Below are positions 25,448-34,878 of a stretch of DNA of 64,000 nucleotides, in pieces. Position numbers and translations under genes: made by a program. Location of the stretch: assembly GCF_000473365.1 (NCBI RefSeq), contig NZ_KI421517.1, forward strand, positions 4,414,296 to 4,478,295. Direction: 5' to 3'. The notes beneath the pieces are model-generated. The model had not been told where the DNA came from and searched no databases. It saw only the letters and a program-made list of their open reading frames with translations. Source of the DNA: Adhaeribacter aquaticus DSM 16391. GTDB taxonomy: Bacteria; Bacteroidota; Bacteroidia; Cytophagales; Hymenobacteraceae. The first letter of the stretch is position 1. Every line of letters begins with the position of its first letter.

Positions 25448-27136
25448 TTAAACTAAAATTCTAACCGGATTTTCTAATAAACTCTTGAAAGTTTGTAAGA
25501 ACGCTGATCCTACTGCCCCATCCACTACGCGGTGGTCGCAGGATAAAGTTACTTTCATAATATTGCCAATCTGGATTTGGCCATTCTTAACTACCGGCGT
25601 TTGTTTAATACCACCAACAGCCATAATACAAGCATCCGGCGGATTAATAATTGCGGTAAACTCATCTATACCAAACATACCTAAGTTAGAAATAGTAAAA
25701 GTACTACCTTCCCACTCAGATGGTTGTAATTTCTTAGATTTAGCTTTGCCACCTAACTCTTTTACTTCACCAGAAATCTGAGATAAAGTTTTCAAATCAG
25801 CATTGCGCACAACCGGTACTAATAATCCTTCTTCTACAGCTACGGCAACTCCAATATTAACGACGTTGTTATAGCGGATTTTATCGCCTAACCACGAAGA
25901 GTTAACAGCCGGGTGCTTTTTCAAAGCAGCGGCCGCCGCTTTAATAACTAAATCATTAAATGAAATTTTAACCGGGCTTACTTCATTAATGCTGGCACGC
26001 GCTTCCATTGCTTTATCCATGTCTATTTCCATGGTTAAAAAGAAGTGCGGTGCTGTAAATAAGCTTTCAGATAAACGACGAGCGATAACCTTACGCATTT
26101 GCGATACCGGAACTTCTGTATAAGGTTCGCCGGAAAGCATTGGTTGCGGAGCCGCAGCGGCCGGTGCAGGTGCAGCAGCAGGTTGCGCACTTGGCACAAA
26201 TGATTCCACATCTTTTACAACTATACGACCATTGTCGCCGGAACCTTTTACCTGAGAAAGATCAATACCTTTGTCCTGCGCTAATTTTTTAGCTAACGGA
26301 GAAGCTAATATACGGCCTCCGGTATTTGCTGATGCCGCCGGCGCACTTTGTGCCCCAGCAGGAACAGTTGTATTTTGAGCTGCCGAAGGAGCTGCTTGTG
26401 CCTGAATCTGGGTATCTGTTTTAGCGTTTTCAACCCTTGAATCTGCAACTTCTGCTTCCTGACGGGAAGCAGGAGCATCACCTCCACCTTGTAATAACTG
26501 TTGATAATCCGCTCCTTCTTCACCAACAATAGCCAGAATGCCATCTACCGGAATGGAGCTACCGGCTTCTACACCAATGTACAATAAAGTACCATCTTCG
26601 TAGTTTTCCAGCTCCATAGTAGCCTTATCGGTTTCTACTTCAGCCAGAATATCTCCAGACTTGATTTTGTCACCTACTTTTTTCAGCCAGGAAGCAATCG
26701 TTCCTTCTGTCATGGTATCGCTCATTTTAGGCATCCGGATGACAGTAGCATTTACATTTGCGGCTTTGGCGGGAGCTTTTGCTGGTGCTTCTGCCGCCAT
26801 GGATTGGGAGGCAGCAGGTTGCGCTTCTGTTTTCGGATCAGAAGCAGGGGTACTAGCACCACCTTCAATCTGACTTAATAAACCAGAAATATCTTCTCCT
26901 TCTTTTCCAAGTATAGCAATTACCGCATCTACCGGAACAGAATCTTTTTCTTTAGGGCCAATATATAGCAGCGTACCATCTTCATACGACTCCAGCTCCA
27001 TAGTAGCTTTGTCGGTTTCTACTTCTGCTAAAATATCACCTGATTTAACGGTATCACCTACCTTTTTCAACCAAGAAGCAATAACACCTTCGGTCATAGT
27101 GTCACTCATCTTGGGCATTTTTATGATTTCAGCCAT
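25448..27136 (-). CDS. pdhC: Pyruvate dehydrogenase E2, dihydrolipoamide acetyltransferase
   Basis: A 562-residue E2. Two N-terminal lipoyl domains each contain the lipoate-accepting lysine in VETDKATMEL. Ala/Pro/Gln-rich linkers follow, then an E3-binding domain (ILASPLAKKLAQDKGIDLS) and the catalytic domain with the active-site histidine in SCDHRVVDGAVGS. It passes acetyl groups to CoA in the pyruvate dehydrogenase complex. E1 and E3 genes are not adjacent. ATG 27136 is chosen: it begins MAEIIKMPKMS as in the family, and the promoter at 27157-27188 lies upstream of it, overlapping the longer reading from 27187. Confidence 0.95.
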   Translation of the reverse strand: MAEIIKMPKMSDTMTEGVIASWLKKVGDTVKSGDILAEVETDKATMELESYEDGTLLYIGPKEKDSVPVDAVIAILGKEGEDISGLLSQIEGGASTPASDPKTEAQPAASQSMAAEAPAKAPAKAANVNATVIRMPKMSDTMTEGTIASWLKKVGDKIKSGDILAEVETDKATMELENYEDGTLLYIGVEAGSSIPVDGILAIVGEEGADYQQLLQGGGDAPASRQEAEVADSRVENAKTDTQIQAQAAPSAAQNTTVPAGAQSAPAASANTGGRILASPLAKKLAQDKGIDLSQVKGSGDNGRIVVKDVESFVPSAQPAAAPAPAAAAPQPMLSGEPYTEVPVSQMRKVIARRLSESLFTAPHFFLTMEIDMDKAMEARASINEVSPVKISFNDLVIKAAAAALKKHPAVNSSWLGDKIRYNNVVNIGVAVAVEEGLLVPVVRNADLKTLSQISGEVKELGGKAKSKKLQPSEWEGSTFTISNLGMFGIDEFTAIINPPDACIMAVGGIKQTPVVKNGQIQIGNIMKVTLSCDHRVVDGAVGSAFLQTFKSLLENPVRILV

Positions 27137-27156
27137 AAATCGTTTGTTTGAGGCCT

Positions 27157-27188
27157 CAAAAATAGATTTAAAATATTCAAATATCAAA
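27157..27188 (-). promoter_or_regulatory. Full Bacteroidota promoter of pdhC
   Basis: On the minus strand TTTG (27188-27185), exactly 20 bases, then TATTTTTG (27164-27157). Both boxes match the consensus. Transcription would start near 27150, giving a leader of about 14 bases and fixing the start codon at 27136. A second TAGCTTTG at 27292-27285 could be an additional promoter. Confidence 0.7.
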
Positions 27189-27295
27189 TAGGTTTTTGCA
27201 ATAAATCCGTAGAAAAATTAGTTGGAATATATTTTATTCTAAAACTTGTCTGTTTAACCTCCAAGATCATAGTTAAATAAAAACCAAAGCTACGC

Positions 27296-28372
27296 TTATC
27301 TGAGTTTTGCTCTTTCGTATTGTACTGGCCATTTAATTTCTTTATGTACTTCTGCCGCAGCATGTAACGGAAAGTAAGGATTTCTTAAAAACTCCCGAGC
27401 TATTATTACCACATCGGCCTGGCCGGTCCGGATTATATGATCGGCCTGGGAAGCGGAATTGATTAAACCTACGGCACCGGTTAAAATATTGCTTTCCAGC
27501 CGGACTGCCTGGGCAAAAGGAGTTTGATACCCCGGCCCTACGCTGATTTGCTGTTTTGTAGAATTTCCCCCGGAAGAACAATCTATTAAATCGACTCCTG
27601 CTGCTTTAAGTTCTTTGCCCAAGACCACTGAGTCCTGAATGGTCCAGGATTCCTCCTCCGGCACCCAATCGCTTGCAGAAATGCGAACAAATAAAGGTAA
27701 GTTCTCCGGCCACACCTCTTTAACAGCGGCCACAATTTCAAATAATAGCCGAATACGGTTCTCGAAAGTTCCTCCGTATTGATCGGTTCGTTTGTTAGAA
27801 AGCGGTGATAAAAACTCATGCAGCAAATAGCCATGAGCTGCATGTATCTCTGCTACTTTAAAACCAGCCGCTACGGCCCGGCTGGTAGCGGCTTTAAAAT
27901 CTGCAATCACTTTTTGAATGCCTTCCAAATCTAATTCTATTGGTGCTGGCGTATTTTCTTCAAACGGAATAGGACTAGGTGCTACAAAGTTTTCCCAACC
28001 CCCTTCTTCCGGAGACAGATGTTTGTTACCTGTCCAGGGTTGACTTTTGGTAGCCTTTCGGCCAGCATGGGCTAACTGAATACCAGCTACTGAGCCTTGC
28101 TGATGAATAAAATCAGTAATTCTCTTCAGGAAAGGAATATGTTCATCTTTCCAGATACCTAAATCAAAAGGAGTAATCCGGCCTTCCGGTGAAACGGCTG
28201 TAGCTTCCGAAATAATTAAGCCTGCCCCGCCTACTGCCCTACTTCCTAAATGCACCAAATGCCAATCGTTGGCAAATCCATCGGTACTGGAGTATTGGCA
28301 CATAGGCGAAACCACCAGCCTATTTTTTAATTCAACATCCTTTAATTTTAAGGGACTAAATAAATGATTCAT
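27296..28372 (-). CDS. Old Yellow Enzyme family NADH:flavin oxidoreductase (YqjM-like)
   Basis: A 358-residue FMN enzyme. Marks of the YqjM/xenobiotic-reductase branch are the N-terminal LKNRLVVSPMCQYSS (the flavin-tuning Cys near 25), the substrate pair in AEIHAAHGYLLHEFLSPLSNKRTDQYGG, and the C-terminal phosphate-binding IIAREFLRNPYFP. It reduces activated C=C bonds such as enones and possibly nitro compounds, in the cytoplasm. The natural substrate is unknown. It is monocistronic, with a terminator of the upstream gene just before it. Confidence 0.92.
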   Translation of the reverse strand: MNHLFSPLKLKDVELKNRLVVSPMCQYSSTDGFANDWHLVHLGSRAVGGAGLIISEATAVSPEGRITPFDLGIWKDEHIPFLKRITDFIHQQGSVAGIQLAHAGRKATKSQPWTGNKHLSPEEGGWENFVAPSPIPFEENTPAPIELDLEGIQKVIADFKAATSRAVAAGFKVAEIHAAHGYLLHEFLSPLSNKRTDQYGGTFENRIRLLFEIVAAVKEVWPENLPLFVRISASDWVPEEESWTIQDSVVLGKELKAAGVDLIDCSSGGNSTKQQISVGPGYQTPFAQAVRLESNILTGAVGLINSASQADHIIRTGQADVVIIAREFLRNPYFPLHAAAEVHKEIKWPVQYERAKLR

Positions 28373-28459
28373 GGCAAGTAAGCTTTTAGTTGAGTACTTT
28401 TAGTTTGTTTCCGGACAGAAGGTTACTTTATGGTAGCCAAATAAAAGCAAAGGGATTAA

Positions 28460-28490
28460 AAAAAGAAAGCCTTCTAAAAAGAAGGCTTTC
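28460..28490 (-). terminator. Terminator of the histidine phosphatase gene
   Basis: An 11-bp perfect stem (28480-28490 with 28465-28475, minus strand) with a 4-base loop, followed on the minus strand by a run of T. Confidence 0.85.
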
Positions 28491-28511
28491 AAAACTATTG
28501 TTAGTATAGGG

Positions 28512-29138
28512 TTAAACTAATTCTCCTTCCAGATGTTTGATATCCATGTCTTTATGCAGTGAGAACATGGAACCAGTATGGTGCAACACATATAAACACA
28601 AATTGTGGTGGCCAAAGAAATCCATAGCTTTTAGCGGATAATTAAGCATCACACATAAGAAAATACGCATAGCTCTGCCGTGCATACAAATTAAAACCGT
28701 TTCTTCTTCCGGCCGTGACAATAAAACCTCCAGGAACCGGCGTTGCCGGGCTGCCACGTCTTCGGGAGTTTCACCTCCTTCTACGCTTATATCGCATTTC
28801 CCTTCTTTCCACTTGTCTAAAACATCAAAATAATATTTGTCATTTTCTGGTGAAACGAAAGTACCTTCCCGGTTTCCCCAGCAAATTTCGTTTAGCTCCG
28901 GATACCGTTCGTGCGGAATACCTTTGTCTATAAAACCTTGAACTGACTGGATACTTCGCTGCAAAACAGAAGTATAAACTTTATCGAAAGGAACATCTTT
29001 GTAGGCTTCAAAAAAACGCTGGGCTTGCCACCTACCAGTTTCATTTAACGAAGAATCGACCCCACTACCCTGAATAATACCTTGTAAATTATAATCGGTT
29101 TGCCCGTGACGGAGCAGGTAAATTTTTTTGGTACTCAA
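28512..29138 (-). CDS. Histidine phosphatase family protein (phosphoglycerate-mutase-like)
   Basis: A 208-residue enzyme from TTG 29138 (MSTKKIYLLRHGQTD). The RHG phospho-histidine is near residue 10, and the second catalytic histidine is in LICMHGRAMRIF. The branch includes fructose-2,6-bisphosphatase-like and cobalamin phosphatases; the substrate is not predictable. An in-frame ATG at 29174 would add 12 residues that do not look like the family, so the TTG is preferred, with moderate certainty. The gene diverges from menI with about 140 bases between starts. Confidence 0.85.
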   Translation of the reverse strand: MSTKKIYLLRHGQTDYNLQGIIQGSGVDSSLNETGRWQAQRFFEAYKDVPFDKVYTSVLQRSIQSVQGFIDKGIPHERYPELNEICWGNREGTFVSPENDKYYFDVLDKWKEGKCDISVEGGETPEDVAARQRRFLEVLLSRPEEETVLICMHGRAMRIFLCVMLNYPLKAMDFFGHHNLCLYVLHHTGSMFSLHKDMDIKHLEGELV

Positions 29139-29281
29139 AATTGCTCTACTTTTGTTTATAATACGAAGATACAAATAAGTTACTTGTTGTGAGCTATACG
29201 TATCAAAAGTTTTTAAGGATTAGCTCAAGTTTTTAAAATTTGGCTATTAAAACAAATATTTTACTAAAATATTTAAAAACC

Positions 29282-29713
29282 ATGCTTCATAAAGAAGTTT
29301 CCTTGGAAAGTTTAAATCTCTTTTGCAAAAATACTTTAGTGGAGGTTTTGGGAATAGAGTTTACCGAGATAGGCCCCAATTACTTAACCGGTAAAATGCC
29401 CGTTGATAACCGGACCCAGCAGCCCATGGGAATTTTACATGGTGGAGCTTCCTTAGCCTTTGCTGAAACATTAGGCAGTGCCGCTGCCATTTTACAGGTA
29501 GATCCTGAGAAACAAACCTGTGTAGGCTTAGAAATAAATGCGAATCATATAAAAAGTGCCCGGTCGGGTTATGTATATGGGAAAGCCAGTCCGATTTACA
29601 TTGGCCGTAAAACGCACGTTTGGGAAATAAAAATAACCAACGACGAAGGAGAATTAATTTGTATCAGCCGCCACACCGTAGCCGTACTAGACAAACTCAA
29701 TAAGGCTGATTAA
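29282..29713 (+). CDS. menI: Hotdog thioesterase, likely DHNA-CoA thioesterase (MenI-like)
   Basis: A 143-residue hotdog-fold acyl-CoA thioesterase. The catalytic segment is PMGILHGGASLAFAETLGS, with the Glu serving as base as in the E. coli YdiI/MenI group. Position supports the role: it directly precedes menF-menD, so it probably releases 1,4-dihydroxy-2-naphthoate from its CoA ester. ATG 29282 (MLHKEVSLESLN) gives a normal length; a TTG 42 bases upstream is possible but adds a Lys/Leu stretch unlike the family. The role is inferred from context plus family. Confidence 0.78.
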   Translation: MLHKEVSLESLNLFCKNTLVEVLGIEFTEIGPNYLTGKMPVDNRTQQPMGILHGGASLAFAETLGSAAAILQVDPEKQTCVGLEINANHIKSARSGYVYGKASPIYIGRKTHVWEIKITNDEGELICISRHTVAVLDKLNKAD

Positions 29714-29769
29714 ATAACGTTTTTAATTTAAACCAAATAGGCGCTTACTATTTATTCACTGCTAATTAA

Positions 29770-30987
29770 GTGATTTTAGAAGGAAATTATAATACCATTA
29801 TAAAAGCTTTATTTGCTACCGCTATCAGGTTTAATTTACCCGTAGCCTTATGGCGCTTACCTAAAAGTCAGGAGATAAAACTTTGTGTTTCTATACAACC
29901 GGTACAAAGTTTAGAAAGTGTTCCGCATCTGGAAAGTGGTTTATCAGGATTTGCTTTTTATCCATTTCAGGTAAACCTTAATAATCCGGCAGCTTTTATT
30001 AAAGCAGATATTACTTATAGCAGTTTATCGTCTAAGCTTAAATTTAATTTTAAACTAAACGAGAATTCTGAATACGTTTCATTAGTAAAGCGCCTGCAAG
30101 AATATTACCTAAAGATTAAGGAAGAGGCACTGGCCACTCAATGGCATATAAATAAACACCCCCTGCCGGCCTCTACCAGTAAAGAAATATACCTGCAGGC
30201 TGTTCAAAAGGCTATTTCGGCTATTGAGGAAGGTATTTTTGAAAAAGTAGTTTTATCCAGAACCCGCAGCGAAAATTTAACATCAGATTTTGATATAATT
30301 ACAGCATTTTGTCAGTTACAAAAATCATATCCTGATGCTTTTATTTCTTTGGTTTCGGTACCCGAAATAGGCACCTGGCTCGGGGCTTCGCCGGAAATTT
30401 TGGTTTCAGTAGATAAGAACAAAATTTTTAAAACAGTAGCTTTAGCCGGTACGCAACCGCTTTCGCCAGCATCCAGCCCTGCTAATGCCATGTGGCGGCA
30501 AAAAGAAATTGAAGAACAGGCGCTTGTTTCGCGTTACATCATAAATAACTTTAAAAAAATCAGGCTCCGGGGTTATCAGGAAGTAGGCCCCCGAACTGTG
30601 GTGGCGGGTAATTTAATGCACCTGCGCTCGGATTTTACTGTCGATATAAAGCAGGTACCCTACCCTACTTTGGGTACGCAAATGCTAGGGCTACTTCACC
30701 CAACTTCTGCGGTTTGTGGCATGCCCAAAGAACCCGCCACTGATTTTATTATAACGAATGAAGGCTACGACCGTGCTTTTTACAGCGGCTTTTTAGGTCC
30801 GATTCAGATAGACGGTGAATCTCATATTTTTGTGAACCTGCGGTGCATGCAGCTTTTTGAGCAGGCGGCTTTATTATATGCCGGCGCGGGCATTACCGCC
30901 GAATCTGAACCCGAAAAAGAGTGGATCGAAACCGAACTTAAAATGGATACGGCTTACCAGGCTTTCCGTAAAACGTCAAATGAATAA
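29770..30987 (+). CDS. menF: Isochorismate synthase
   Basis: A 405-residue chorismate-binding enzyme that converts chorismate to isochorismate, the first step of menaquinone synthesis. The C-terminal domain contains the conserved FEKVVLSR (catalytic Lys region), GASPEIL, TVALAGTQP, HLRSDF, HPTSAVCGMPK and DRAFYSGFLGP, with Mg2+-binding glutamates near the end. The start is GTG at 29770. Its last 8 bases overlap menD, which fits translational coupling. Confidence 0.94.
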   Translation: MILEGNYNTIIKALFATAIRFNLPVALWRLPKSQEIKLCVSIQPVQSLESVPHLESGLSGFAFYPFQVNLNNPAAFIKADITYSSLSSKLKFNFKLNENSEYVSLVKRLQEYYLKIKEEALATQWHINKHPLPASTSKEIYLQAVQKAISAIEEGIFEKVVLSRTRSENLTSDFDIITAFCQLQKSYPDAFISLVSVPEIGTWLGASPEILVSVDKNKIFKTVALAGTQPLSPASSPANAMWRQKEIEEQALVSRYIINNFKKIRLRGYQEVGPRTVVAGNLMHLRSDFTVDIKQVPYPTLGTQMLGLLHPTSAVCGMPKEPATDFIITNEGYDRAFYSGFLGPIQIDGESHIFVNLRCMQLFEQAALLYAGAGITAESEPEKEWIETELKMDTAYQAFRKTSNE

Positions 30988-32701
30988 TTTACAACCTGTT
31001 CATAATATTGCCCAGATTTGTGCTCAAAAAGGAGTTACCAATGTAGTACTATCACCAGGCTCCCGCTGCGCTCCGCTAACCATAGCTTTTGCCCGGCACC
31101 CTAAAACCAAGGTGCGGACGGTTCCGGACGAAAGGGCCGCAGCTTTTATTGGGTTGGGCTTAGCCCAGGTGAGCCAAAAAGCTTCTGTTTTAGTGTGTAC
31201 CTCCGGTACAGCCGCTTATAATTACGCCCCAGCCATCGCCGAAGCTTTTTTCCAGCAGGTTCCTTTATTGGTGATTACCGCCGACCGTCCTCCGGAATGG
31301 GTTGATCAGCTGGATGGCCAAACCATCCGGCAACAAAATATTTATGGAAAGCACATTAAACGTAGCTTTGATTTTCCCGTTGATTTAGGCCATCCGGATG
31401 CGCAGTGGTTTGCCACCCGCATGATTTCGGAAGCTATAAACGAGGCACACACCTACCCAGCCGGTCCGGTACATATCAACGTTCCTTTACGCGAACCTTT
31501 TTACCCGGCTCCAGGTCAGGAAATTGTCTTCGATGAAAATATTAAAATTATAGAAGATTTACCTAATTCTTTCCCGTTGGACGGCTCCTTGATACCGCAA
31601 CTGGAAAAAGAATTAACTACCGCTAAAAGAATTGTAGTAGTAGCCGGTCAACAGCCTTACAATGAAGAATTACTTACAGCGTTAGACGCCTTTAAACATA
31701 AGTACCCGGTAACTATTATTGGCGATTTAATTACAAACACCCATACCCTACCAGGCTTGATCAGGCACCAGGATGTTTTTCTTTCACCGAAAGATGAAAA
31801 TTTAGCAAAACGCTTAACACCTGATTTACTCATTACTTTTGGCTTATCTATACTATCCAAAAATCTGAAGTTATTTCTGCGGCATAACAAACCGAAAGCT
31901 CATTGGCATATACAGCCGGCCGGAGATGTCGCCGATACCTTTCAGGCTCTTACCAGAATTATTCGGGTTAAGCCTTTACAATTTTTTAAAGAACTTGCCC
32001 ATTCTACTACACAGGTTGATACGCATACTTCATACCAGCAGGATTGGCAAAACCTGGAAGATCAAGCTAATAACTACTTAACCCAGTTTTTAAAAACCGG
32101 AGAAAGCTTTAATGAATTTAAAGCTTTCAAAGCGGTATTTAATTATTTACCCGATAATACCCTTTTGCACCTAGCCAATAGTATGGCCGTGCGCTATGGC
32201 AATATCATCAGTTTGCCGGCCACCAGGAATATAGAAATTTTTGCTAACCGGGGTACGAGTGGCATCGATGGCAGCACCAGTACCGCAATAGGCACTGCTC
32301 TTCAAACCGAAAATTTAGTAACGCTAGTAACCGGAGATATGGCTTTCTTTTACGACCGGAATGCTTTGTGGCATAATTACCTCCCTTCCCACTTTCGGAT
32401 TATTATTTTTAATAACCACGGGGGTGGAATTTTCCGGATGATTGAAGGGCCCAGAAACCAACCAGAATTAGAGGAATATTTTGAAACTTACCAACCCTTA
32501 GATGCGGCCAATACAGCCAACGATTTCAAGCTAAAATATTTTAAGGCCACTAATTACATGGAGTTAAAAGAAATTTTACCTGAATTCTACAAATCAGAAA
32601 CCGGGGCCGCCATTCTGGAAATATTTACTAACAGCAAAGAAAATGCTGAATTCTTTCAACAATTCAGGTTGCAGAAAAATATAACCTTATCTGAAAGTTA
32701 A
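30980..32701 (+). CDS. menD: SEPHCHC synthase (menaquinone step 2)
   Basis: A 573-residue thiamine-diphosphate enzyme joining isochorismate and 2-oxoglutarate. The N-terminal VVLSPGSRCAPLTIAF binds isochorismate, and the Glu of the ThDP ring is in TVPDERAAAFIGLG. The ThDP/Mg motif is GDMAFFYDRNALWHN with NNHGGGIF. ATG 30980 is the family-like start (MNNLQPVHNIAQI) and overlaps the menF stop region by 8 bases. The open frame extends 41 codons upstream only as an out-of-frame reading of menF. Confidence 0.95.
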   Translation: MNNLQPVHNIAQICAQKGVTNVVLSPGSRCAPLTIAFARHPKTKVRTVPDERAAAFIGLGLAQVSQKASVLVCTSGTAAYNYAPAIAEAFFQQVPLLVITADRPPEWVDQLDGQTIRQQNIYGKHIKRSFDFPVDLGHPDAQWFATRMISEAINEAHTYPAGPVHINVPLREPFYPAPGQEIVFDENIKIIEDLPNSFPLDGSLIPQLEKELTTAKRIVVVAGQQPYNEELLTALDAFKHKYPVTIIGDLITNTHTLPGLIRHQDVFLSPKDENLAKRLTPDLLITFGLSILSKNLKLFLRHNKPKAHWHIQPAGDVADTFQALTRIIRVKPLQFFKELAHSTTQVDTHTSYQQDWQNLEDQANNYLTQFLKTGESFNEFKAFKAVFNYLPDNTLLHLANSMAVRYGNIISLPATRNIEIFANRGTSGIDGSTSTAIGTALQTENLVTLVTGDMAFFYDRNALWHNYLPSHFRIIIFNNHGGGIFRMIEGPRNQPELEEYFETYQPLDAANTANDFKLKYFKATNYMELKEILPEFYKSETGAAILEIFTNSKENAEFFQQFRLQKNITLSES

Positions 32702-32778
32702 TGAGGTAAAAGTGGCCCAACTTTTTTAGTGAATCGTATAATAGAAAACATCTATACATTCACTAAAATATTAAGCCT

Positions 32779-33216
32779 ATGTTACTTACCCAAAAAATTG
32801 ATCGTTGGGCGATTACCCATCACCCTGCCTGGCTCGATGTTGTTCGCATGGCTCTCGGCGTGTTCCTGTTTATTAAAGGAATCGTTTTTATCAGTGATAT
32901 TTCTGAGCTCCAGCGATTGCTCATAAATATCGATATAAACTGGGCTTCTTTCTGGTTTGCCCATTATATCGCCTTTGCCCATTTAGTGGGAGGTATTTTA
33001 ATAGCGCTTGGGCTCCTAACCCGTCCGGCTATTCTTTTTCAATTGCCTATCTTAATTGGGGCAGTTTTATTAATACGTCCCGGCATGGATTATAACTCCA
33101 TTAACACCGAATGGTGGGTTTCTGCTTTAACCTTAACCCTGCTTATCGTCTTCTACATCTTTGATTCAGGTCCGTGGTCCGTCGACAATTACATGCGCAA
33201 CCATCCTGAAGATTAA
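32779..33216 (+). CDS. DoxX family membrane protein (copy 1)
   Basis: A 145-residue integral membrane protein with four predicted helices of the DoxX family. LDVVRMALGVFLFIKGIVFI opens helix 1, HLVGGILIALGLLTRPA is the conserved helix 2-3 turn, and DNYMRNHPED closes the protein. DoxX/DoxD proteins are linked to quinone-dependent thiosulfate oxidation or to oxidative-stress membrane complexes, but most are uncharacterised. It lies 77 bases after menD and 19 bases before a clear paralogue, suggesting a heterodimer or recent duplication. Confidence 0.85.
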   Translation: MLLTQKIDRWAITHHPAWLDVVRMALGVFLFIKGIVFISDISELQRLLINIDINWASFWFAHYIAFAHLVGGILIALGLLTRPAILFQLPILIGAVLLIRPGMDYNSINTEWWVSALTLTLLIVFYIFDSGPWSVDNYMRNHPED

Positions 33217-33235
33217 AGCTTTTAATCTAACTACC

Positions 33236-33733
33236 ATGTTATTAAACAAAAGAATTGAACAATGGACTACCTCGCACCCCATAGCCTGGCTTGATTTTTT
33301 ACGCATTAGCGTAGGCGTTTTCTTATTTTTTAAAGGTTTTATTTTTTTAAATGATTTATACTCTTTACAAACAACCCTTTCCCAGATTAACGTAGACTGG
33401 GGATCTTATTGGCATGCTTTAGGCATTGCCTTTGTGCATTTTACCGGTGGTATCATGATTGCCTTAGGCTTCTTTACCCGACCGGCCATTTTGCTACAAA
33501 TTCCAGTGCTGATAGGCGCCGTAATATTCTTACTCCTTGGTTTTGGTTACAGCGTTAGCAATCCCATAATTTCGGGAGGTGTTTTATTTATTTGGGCTGA
33601 TTTAGATAATAGTTTGTTTAACCCACAATGGTGGATTGCTTTACTTACCCTGATGGCCTTGCTGACTTGCTGGTATGTCGGTTCAGGTACATGGACAGTA
33701 GATAATTATCTTCGGAACCATGCCGATGATTGA
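33236..33733 (+). CDS. DoxX family membrane protein (copy 2)
   Basis: A 165-residue paralogue of the preceding gene. Both start MLL.K-I..W...HP and share LDFLRISVGVFLFFKG, the GGIMIALGFFTRPAILLQIP turn, WWIALLTLMALL and the end VDNYLRNHADD. Copy 2 carries an extra segment near residues 110-125 in the third helix region. ATG 33236 is used; the open frame runs 25 codons further upstream but only overlaps copy 1 out of frame. A terminator follows, separating this pair from menB. Confidence 0.85.
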   Translation: MLLNKRIEQWTTSHPIAWLDFLRISVGVFLFFKGFIFLNDLYSLQTTLSQINVDWGSYWHALGIAFVHFTGGIMIALGFFTRPAILLQIPVLIGAVIFLLLGFGYSVSNPIISGGVLFIWADLDNSLFNPQWWIALLTLMALLTCWYVGSGTWTVDNYLRNHADD

Positions 33734-33769
33734 TTTTCTCCATGTAAACCTCTTAACGAATAACTTTAG

Positions 33770-33803
33770 AAAGGCACGGGAAATATTCCGTGTCTTTTCT
33801 TTT
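33770..33803 (+). terminator. Terminator between the DoxX pair and menB
   Basis: A 10-bp stem (33770-33779 with 33788-33797, one G-U pair) with an 8-base loop, followed by TCTTTTT. Confidence 0.75.
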
Positions 33804-33845
33804 TAAGCCTATAAATCATAATTTTTATTTTCCCGTAGGATGCTC

Positions 33846-33853
33846 TACCTTCG
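33846..33853 (+). promoter_or_regulatory. Possible -7 element of menB (TACCTTCG)
   Basis: One mismatch from TAnnTTTG, and the same variant as in front of pyrE. It sits between the preceding terminator and the menB ATG, so menB-menE may have its own transcript. Confidence 0.35.
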
Positions 33854-33893
33854 GGCCGTTTTTTATCCGGATATATTTAAGAAGTAAAATACT

Positions 33894-34718
33894 ATGCAAA
33901 GTAATTTTCCTTGGGAAACGCTAAAAGAATACAAAGAAATTCTTTATCAATATTACAATGGCATTGCTAAAATAAGCATTAACCGCCCGCATAAGCACAA
34001 TGCTTTTACGCCCCTGACCGTACAGGAAATGAGCGAAGCCATGGAGCTGGCCAGACAGAACGAAAAGGTAGGTGTTATAATATTAACTGGCGAAGGCGGA
34101 AAGGCATTTTGTAGTGGCGGCGACCAAAGCGTTCGTGGGCATGGTGGCTATATTGGTGAAGACACAGTACCACGGTTAAATGTGCTTGATCTGCAAATGC
34201 AAATCCGTCGCATTCCCAAACCAGTTATTGCAATGGTAGCTGGTTGGGCAATTGGTGGCGGCCATGTTTTACACGTTATTTGCGATTTAAGTATTGCCGC
34301 AGAAAATGCCCGTTTTGGCCAAACTGGTCCTAAGGTTGGTTCTTTCGACGGTGGTTTTGGAGCTTCGTATCTGGCCCGGATTGTTGGCCAGAAAAAGGCT
34401 CGGGAAATCTGGTTCCTATGCGACCAGTATGATGCCCAGGAAGCTTTACAAATGGGATTGGTGAACAAAGTAGTGCCATTGGAAAAACTGGAAGAAACAA
34501 CCGTTGAGTGGTGCGAGAAAATTTTAGAAAAAAGCCCATTAGCCTTGCGGATGTTAAAATCAGCGTTTAATGCCGAATTAGACGGTCAGGCTGGTATTCA
34601 GGAATTGGCTGGTAATGCTACCTTACTTTACTACTTATCTGACGAAGCCAAAGAAGGTAAAAACGCATTCTTAGAAAAACGCAAACCAGATTTTTCCAAG
34701 TATCCGAAATTCCCATAA
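33894..34718 (+). CDS. menB: 1,4-dihydroxy-2-naphthoyl-CoA synthase
   Basis: A 274-residue crotonase-fold enzyme that closes the naphthoquinone ring from o-succinylbenzoyl-CoA. Diagnostic segments are [15 protein letters not shown], the oxyanion-hole [30 protein letters not shown] with the Asp of the active site, and the C-terminal [13 protein letters not shown]. The spacing of these motifs is standard. It follows the DoxX pair after a terminator and precedes menE by 160 bases. Confidence 0.96.
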   Translation: MQSNFPWETLKEYKEILYQYYNGIAKISINRPHKHNAFTPLTVQEMSEAMELARQNEKVGVIILTGEGGKAFCSGGDQSVRGHGGYIGEDTVPRLNVLDLQMQIRRIPKPVIAMVAGWAIGGGHVLHVICDLSIAAENARFGQTGPKVGSFDGGFGASYLARIVGQKKAREIWFLCDQYDAQEALQMGLVNKVVPLEKLEETTVEWCEKILEKSPLALRMLKSAFNAELDGQAGIQELAGNATLLYYLSDEAKEGKNAFLEKRKPDFSKYPKFP

Positions 34719-34878
34719 GGATATTAACAAATTTATAATTAACAATAAATATAACTTAGTTAGGAAGGTATCGAACCCATTTCTATACCTTTCTTCCTGG
34801 GTATAAAAGATAATAAATAATATAAACCCAAAAACAGTAACTAGTCTATATTTTCTGTTCCTGAACAATTAAATCATC

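Noticed and set aside
27136-27187. Longer N-terminus of the PDH E2
   Set aside because: The extra 17 residues are unlike lipoyl domains and the segment contains the promoter.
30857-30979. Upstream extension of menD
   Set aside because: These codons only overlap menF out of frame; the family-like start is ATG 30980.
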